In this document: one piece after another, positions 61,945-64,000 of the stretch
Position numbering within the stretch: position 1 is the stretch's first letter
Layout: each line of letters begins with the position of its first letter
Source: Actinomycetospora lemnae
Lineage (GTDB): Bacteria; Actinomycetota; Actinomycetes; Mycobacteriales; Pseudonocardiaceae
Length of the DNA: 64,000 nucleotides
Direction of reading: 5' to 3'
NCBI RefSeq assembly: GCF_028737315.1
Contig: NZ_JAQZAO010000010.1
Span: forward strand, 62,001 to 126,000
Translations under genes and position numbers: made by a program
Notes under the pieces: model-generated
What the model was told of the DNA's origin: nothing
The model's input: the letters and a program-made list of their open reading frames with translations, nothing else
Databases searched by the model: none

Positions 61945-62331
61945 GTGGTCACCGTCGCCCTCGGCTCCACGCTCGCGACGATCCTGCTCAGCACCGACGT
62001 CTCGTGGTCCGAGGGCGCCGTCGCGCTCGTCCTGCTCGTGGCGCTCCAGTTCGTGGTGGCGTGGACGACGACCCGGTGGCCGGCGACCCGCTCCGCGCTG
62101 ACCTCGGCGCCGACGCTCCTCGTGCTCCACGGCGAGATCCTCGAGGAGGTCCTGGGCGAGCACCGCGTCTCGCCGGGCGAGCTGCGCCAGGCGGTCCGGG
62201 CGAGCGGCAGTGGCGACCTCTCCCAGGTCGGAGCCGTCGTGCTCGAGAGCGACGGCACGCTCAGCGTGGTCCCGGCCTCCTCGCTGGGGGACGCGTCAGC
62301 CCTGCGCGACGTCCCCGGGGCGCACACCTGA
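61945..62331 (+). pseudogene. N-terminally truncated DUF421 (YetF-like) membrane protein, 128 aa
   Basis: The remaining part has the DUF421 core: DLVVTVALGSTLATILLSTDVSWSEGAVALVLLVALQFVVAW (in parts), RSALTSAPTLLVLHGEILEEVLGEHRVSPGELRQAVR and SQVGAVVLESDGTLSVVP. The family's first one or two membrane helices are missing, and no ribosome site precedes GTG 61945, because the sequence joins the aquaporin remnant. It may still be translated, but it looks like the downstream part of a deletion that removed both gene middles. Confidence 0.65.
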
Positions 62332-62401
62332 GTCCCGACCCATCGTCACGACTGCCTGACGACCCGGTCAGCAGGACGCGGGCACCGTCAGCAGGCCCGA
62401 T

Positions 62402-63544
62402 TCACGGCGGATCGCGCAGCGCCGTGGAGGCGCCCGCGCGGTCCGACTCGGTCCCGGGCTCGGCGCGCTCGGCGGGCTCCGTCCGGGACTCGGCCGACTG
62501 GTCATGGCTCAGCGACTCGGTGACGCTGCGGGCGACGGCGACGAGCGGGACCGCGATGACCGCACCCGCCACGCCGAACAGCACCCAGCCGGCGGTCACC
62601 GACAGCAGGATGACGACCGGGTGCAGCTTGACCGCGCGGCTCTGCACGAACGGCTGGAGGAGGTTGCCCTCGACGTTCTGCACCACGAGCACCACGCCGA
62701 GCACGAGCAGGGCGATGACCGGCCCGCGGGTCACCAGCGCCACCAGGACCGCGGCCGCTCCACTGATCGTGGCGCCCAGCAGGGGCACGAAGGCCCCGAG
62801 GAACACCAGCAGGCTCAGCGTGAGCGCGAGCGGCACCCCGAGGACGACCAGGCCGATCCCGATCAGCACGGCGTCGGCCAGGGCGATGACGACGACGCCG
62901 CGGACGTACCGGCTCAGCGTCTCCCAGCCACGTCGCCCGGCCTCCTCGAGACGCTCCCGGTGCCGCGCCGGCCCGACGGCGACGACGGAGCGCCACATCC
63001 CCGACCCGTCCTTGAGGAAGAAGAACAGCACGAACAGGGCGATGAGGAGCCCGGAGAGCACGGAGATCACCGTGTTCGCCGCGGTGACGCCGCTCGGCGC
63101 CGCGGCCCGGAGGGCGTCGACGAGCCGGCCGCGCACCTCGTCCACCTGCTCGGGCCGCAGCGCGAGCGGGCCGGTCACCAGCCAGTCGCGGATGCTGTCG
63201 ATGCTGGCCGTCAGCGACGACGCCAGGTTCTCGAGCTGCCCCCGGATCCGCTGTTCGAGGAGGTAGCCGGTGCCCCCGACCGCCGCGACGAGGAGCAGCA
63301 CGCTGAGGCCGGCGGCCAGCCAGGCCGGCATCGCGCGGTGCAGCAGCCGGGCCAGCGGGGAGAGCAGCGCGGCCAGGAGCAGCGCCGTCGCCACCGACAG
63401 CGTGACCAGGGCCAGCTGCAGGGCGATCCACCCGAGCACCCACACCGTCGCGCCGACGACCAGCAGGCCGGCGCAGACGACGACGGCGCGGCGGAACCAC
63501 CGCGGGACGAGCTCGCGACCCGGGTCCTCGACGCCGCCGGTCAC
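62402..63544 (-). CDS. AI-2E family transporter, 380 aa
   Basis: The PerM/TqsA-like family (AI-2E transporter) is visible as eight membrane segments. Conserved blocks are ALLLAALLSPLARLLHRAMPAWLAAGLSVLLL (split), VISVLSGLLIALFVLFFFLKDGSGMW, RYVRGVVVIALADAVLIGIGLVVLGVPLALTLSLLVFLGAFVPLLGA (split), and the QNVEGNLLQPFVQSRAVKLHPVVILLSVTAG signature near the end. The tail after residue 330 is polar. Proteins of this family export varied small molecules; AI-2 is not implied. GTG at 63544 overlaps the MFS stop (GTGA). Confidence 0.9.
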   Translation of the reverse strand: MTGGVEDPGRELVPRWFRRAVVVCAGLLVVGATVWVLGWIALQLALVTLSVATALLLAALLSPLARLLHRAMPAWLAAGLSVLLLVAAVGGTGYLLEQRIRGQLENLASSLTASIDSIRDWLVTGPLALRPEQVDEVRGRLVDALRAAAPSGVTAANTVISVLSGLLIALFVLFFFLKDGSGMWRSVVAVGPARHRERLEEAGRRGWETLSRYVRGVVVIALADAVLIGIGLVVLGVPLALTLSLLVFLGAFVPLLGATISGAAAVLVALVTRGPVIALLVLGVVLVVQNVEGNLLQPFVQSRAVKLHPVVILLSVTAGWVLFGVAGAVIAVPLVAVARSVTESLSHDQSAESRTEPAERAEPGTESDRAGASTALRDPP

Positions 63545-64000
63545 GTCCGGCTCCCGCGCGGCCACAGGAGCAGCGGGACGGCGGCCAGCACGGCCGGTCC
63601 GATGACGAACCACATGGCGTTGTATCCCTCGGTGGCGGGGAACAGCGGGACGGCCAGCGACACCGCAGCCCCGACGGCGAGCGGCCCGAGCAGGCATCCC
63701 GCGCCGCGGCTGAGCAGGAAGAGGCCGGCGGCGCCGCCGTGGTGCTCGGCGGGCAGCACCTGCATCAGCGCGGAGTAGTTGAGGGTCATCACCACGCCCG
63801 CCCCGGCCGCGGGCAGCGGGACCAGCGCGATCATCCACGCGCTGTGGAAGAACCCGGCGCCAATCACGCCGGCTCCGTACACCGCCGACGCGACGGCGAG
63901 GACGCGCCGGTGCCCGACGGAGTCGGCGACCCGGCCCGCCAGGGGCACCGCGACGACGAGTCCGAGGGCGACGAGCGGGAACACCACCCCGGACACGAAG
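63541..64000 (-). CDS. Major facilitator superfamily transporter, C-terminal part (cut by window edge)
   Basis: The visible 150 residues have about five membrane helices of an MFS carrier: VVFPLVALGLVVAVPLAGRVADSVGHRRVL with the loop 8-9 (GRVADSVGHRR) motif, ASAVYGAGVIGAGFF, ALVPLPAAGAGVVMTLNYSAL, and GAAGLFLLSRGAGCLLGPLAVGAAVSL. The end is MWFVIGPAVLAAVPLLLWPRG. The gene continues beyond the window, so the start and substrate are unknown. It is coupled to the AI-2E-type transporter by overlapping GTGA. Confidence 0.85.
   Translation of the reverse strand, partial: FVSGVVFPLVALGLVVAVPLAGRVADSVGHRRVLAVASAVYGAGVIGAGFFHSAWMIALVPLPAAGAGVVMTLNYSALMQVLPAEHHGGAAGLFLLSRGAGCLLGPLAVGAAVSLAVPLFPATEGYNAMWFVIGPAVLAAVPLLLWPRGSRT

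Overview
The window is very GC-rich actinobacterial chromosome. Gene order and protein types (WS/DGAT acyltransferases, deazaflavin-type reductase, class F sortase, DevR/DosR regulator) suggest a Pseudonocardia or Actinomycetospora-like member of the Pseudonocardiales; this is inference from content only. No tRNA, rRNA, CRISPR array, transposase or integrase was seen. Most genes are tightly packed, with many 1 to 4 base overlaps (ATGA, GTGA, TGATG) that indicate translational coupling.

Region 1 (about 1 to 42 kb) reads as a dormancy or hypoxia-stress island. It encodes a DosR/DevR-type response regulator (12091-12732) that keeps the phospho-acceptor Asp54 and the DNA-contact residues Lys179, Lys182 and Asn183 known from the mycobacterial protein. 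Around it lie homologues of typical mycobacterial DosR-regulon families: universal stress proteins, Hsp20, a CtpF-like P-type ATPase, WS/DGAT wax ester or triacylglycerol synthases with an acyl-CoA synthetase, a phosphoribosyltransferase fused to a dienelactone-hydrolase-like domain, an Rv1738/Rv2632c-like DUF1876 protein, a Ddn-type F420 reductase, and a PEP-synthase-like enzyme. Almost every promoter region in this part carries a 14-bp palindromic box, GGGNC-N4-GNCCC, with the same half-site and spacing as the mycobacterial DosR box. I located 13 exact copies and 6 with one mismatch. The boxes stop at about 41.9 kb, which marks the edge of the putative regulon.

Unusual passengers of this putative regulon are a streptavidin-like protein divergent from Hsp20 (29606-30007), an acyl-CoA synthetase / pyruvate-dehydrogenase-type E1-alpha, E1-beta, E2 / acyl carrier protein operon (21970-27632), a pair of coupled mini zinc-ribbon proteins (2366-2751), a PspC/membrane-stress operon (33827-35598), an ATP-dependent LuxR-type regulator with its HTH at the N terminus (36426-39461), an EstB-like beta-lactamase-family protein and a potassium channel.

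Region 2 (about 42 to 64 kb) has no such boxes and looks like ordinary chromosome: an AraC regulator, an anti-sigma-type kinase, an ECF sigma/anti-sigma/sortase/DUF4397 surface module, a DODA-type dioxygenase, TetR with cytochrome P450, an alanine/sodium symporter, a CseBC-like two-component system with lipoproteins and a bifunctional penicillin-binding protein, a YihY/BrkB protein, a glutathione-independent formaldehyde dehydrogenase, and AI-2E and MFS transporters. An 18-bp direct repeat is shared by the two-component operon and the lipoprotein/PBP promoter, which suggests a local control circuit.

Decayed genes include a frameshifted 2TM-domain gene (2047-2359), a truncated methyltransferase (18073-18246), an AraC remnant (47700-47811) and an aquaporin/DUF421 scar (61730-62331).
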